From NCBI RefSeq assembly GCF_001638985.1, contig NW_017265134.1, positions 3,455,800-3,519,799 of the forward strand: 64,000 nt of DNA, given 5' to 3'. The notes beneath the pieces are model-generated. The model worked only from the letters and a program-made list of their open reading frames with translations, was not told where the DNA came from and did not search any database. Source of the stretch: Phycomyces blakesleeanus NRRL 1555(-) (taxonomy: Eukaryota; Mucoromycota; Mucoromycetes; Mucorales; Phycomycetaceae). This document shows positions 62,420 to 64,000 of this stretch, in pieces. The position numbers were made by a program, and so were the translations under genes. Position 1 is the first letter of the stretch, and the number at the start of each line of letters is the position of its first letter.

Positions 62420-64000
62420 GTAATTGAATTTAAAGATCAAAGATCAACTTCTTTTAATGATAATATAAATACATGACAATTGATACTTCTTGTCATCGTT
62501 CTTATATATATGTATATATGCACAAAGCGATAATAACAAGTAGTCAAGCTACAAGCCTAACGTCTTTCTTCTTTTCTTTCTTTTTTAAGAACATAATAAT
62601 GATATTTTAGGGTGTACATAAAATATTTAATAGACTGAGAATCATCAATAATAATAATAATAATAAAAAAGAACCAATAAATTAATGCACTATTTTTTTT
62701 AATGTTTGACGAACCTTCGTTTCAATGTATATTGTGCTAATTATTTTTGCTATAACTATTCTCCATTATACTATGAAATATTATTATTTTCTTAAAAATA
62801 AAGAAACCACCATAATGAGTTTAATTCATGGCCTTTATCATTATTATCATTTTTCTCTTTTTAAATAATGCATATTGAGTATAAAACACTGATTACTACT
62901 ACCACTTTTATTATTATTATTATTAACATCATTGCATTTTTTTTTAAAAAAAAAATAAACTGACATCAGCTTTTGGCCCTTGAACTATTCATTACACTTC
63001 TTTGATTGAGTTTACTATAGTAACAGTAGATATATTGTGTCACTTTTTTCTTTAAAAAAATTATAATTTTGTTGTTAATCAAGTACAAGACAAAAGCTGT
63101 TGGTTTAGTGTATATTAGAATATTCTTATGATCCTGTCAAAACCAACCCAAGGCATATTAATGAAGTGCTCCAGAATGGACTTTGAGTTTCTTACCTTTC
63201 TCTCTTAAAGATCTATATGCGTGGGTGTGTATTTGATAAGGTCTGTTATTTTCAGAACACAAGATTATTTTTTATATATGGGATACGCACCTACCTATTA
63301 TTGATCTATAGAGAATTAAGAATAATAATAATTGATAAGATAAAAGACTTTGAATCTTTATATATATATATATATATAAAGACATTATTAGCCGAAATCA
63401 ACAGTTGCTATTAAAAAAAATGGTCCAACGATATATTTATTTTTGGTTCTTCTTCTAAATACAAATAACATACATATCTTTTAATGCAAAGTGGCTGAGA
63501 AAATGCTCCGAGAAGATACCGTAAAAGCGAGCTAGTTAACTCATGTTGTATGTAAATATAAAAGTAAAAAATGATATATATATACATACATACATACATA
63601 CATAAAAATAGGTACTGAAAATTTGACTCGATCTTATACTTTTGGTTATCTAAACAGCTGATTTCTCATTATGATATGAAATTAAACATCAACTTAGATA
63701 TATTTACATAGTGGGCCGTAAAATTCTTTGTTTAGGTTAATTTATAAATGGTATTGCTATGTGGGCGTATAAGTAGATATAGTGTTTGTAGGAAATACTA
63801 GCTCAGGGATTAACAAGTAGATAGGAATATGTGTAGATAGTCTGTATACTAAGGAAAAAAAGGATTAAATTTTATAAAAATGACAGTTGAAATTATTAAA
63901 ATATAATTATTTTATATCTTAATACCATGTTCCTATTACACATACAGACACATAGGCAAACACATATATTATACAATTGTGTCATGAAAATTTATTTAAT
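60988..64000. other. AT-rich gene-poor region to the window end
   Basis: About 3 kb of AT-rich sequence with (TA)n tracts (for example 62383-62420 and 63357-63380), (AAT)n at 62647-62667 and CATA tetramers near 62228-62247 and 63584-63603. Short frames here have low-complexity translations. No gene is supported. Confidence 0.6.

Noticed and set aside
1..64000. CRISPR arrays, tRNA genes and operons
   Set aside because: No spacer-separated repeat arrays were seen, and no convincing tRNA box B sequence was found by eye. All genes have eukaryotic split structure. A tRNAscan run would be decisive for tRNAs.

Overview
This window looks like nuclear DNA of a filamentous fungus, most likely an early-diverging Mucoromycota (Mucorales-like). 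Genes are split by many short introns of about 60-100 bases with GTAAGT-type donors. Intergenic DNA is very AT-rich and full of simple repeats. The proteins resemble fungal or metazoan-type orthologues, and there are several lineage-specific or transposon-derived genes. The exact species cannot be read from the sequence. There are two runs of N (18577-18676 and 29418-29658) and a single N at 30372.

Layout: (1) 1-1915, an F-box protein on the minus strand, cut by the window edge. (2) 5584-13687, the core spliceosome gene PRP8, carrying an in-frame 198-residue mini-intein (10430-11023). (3) 14153-16231, a roughly 2.1 kb gene-free block with long diverged inverted repeats. (4) 16592-17790, a Nem1/CNEP1-type nuclear envelope phosphatase. 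(5) A sequencing gap flanked by a false duplication, then a 54-residue Cys/His-rich protein. (6) 19874-24560 minus, a 12-exon RTP1/TANGO6 homologue (RNA polymerase II nuclear import). (7) 25.4-32.8 kb, a transposon-rich island: an isolated Ty3/gypsy-type integrase with a frameshift, an inverted copy of its tail, two elements with terminal inverted repeats, and a broken copy of a gene family. (8) 34529-36261 minus, an MFS transporter (MFSD1-like). (9) 38794-44920 minus, SMC5. (10) 45.3-50.6 kb, an accessory segment bracketed by two direct copies of a 125-base repeat; it holds a complete Tc1/mariner-like element (45654-47158), an orphan 456-residue spliced gene and a perfect 40-base palindrome. 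(11) 51035-52195, monothiol glutaredoxin Grx5. (12) 52674-57657, a PMCA/Pmc1-type calcium ATPase with two GC-AG introns. (13) 58560-59511 minus, a secreted protein of unknown function. (14) 59.5-64 kb, almost gene-free AT-rich DNA.

The host genes are ordinary housekeeping genes (splicing, lipid/nuclear envelope control, polymerase import, DNA repair, Fe-S cluster assembly, Ca2+ export). They are not organised as operons. The least ordinary content is the PRP8 intein, the intact mariner-like transposon with about 88-base terminal repeats, the direct repeats with a 5S-rRNA-like core, and the rearranged retroelement island. Splice sites were chosen by hand from conserved motifs and frame continuity. 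For PRP8, NEM1, RTP1, the MFS gene, GRX5, the Ca2+ ATPase, the orphan 456-residue gene and the secreted gene, the exon lengths sum to exact multiples of three.
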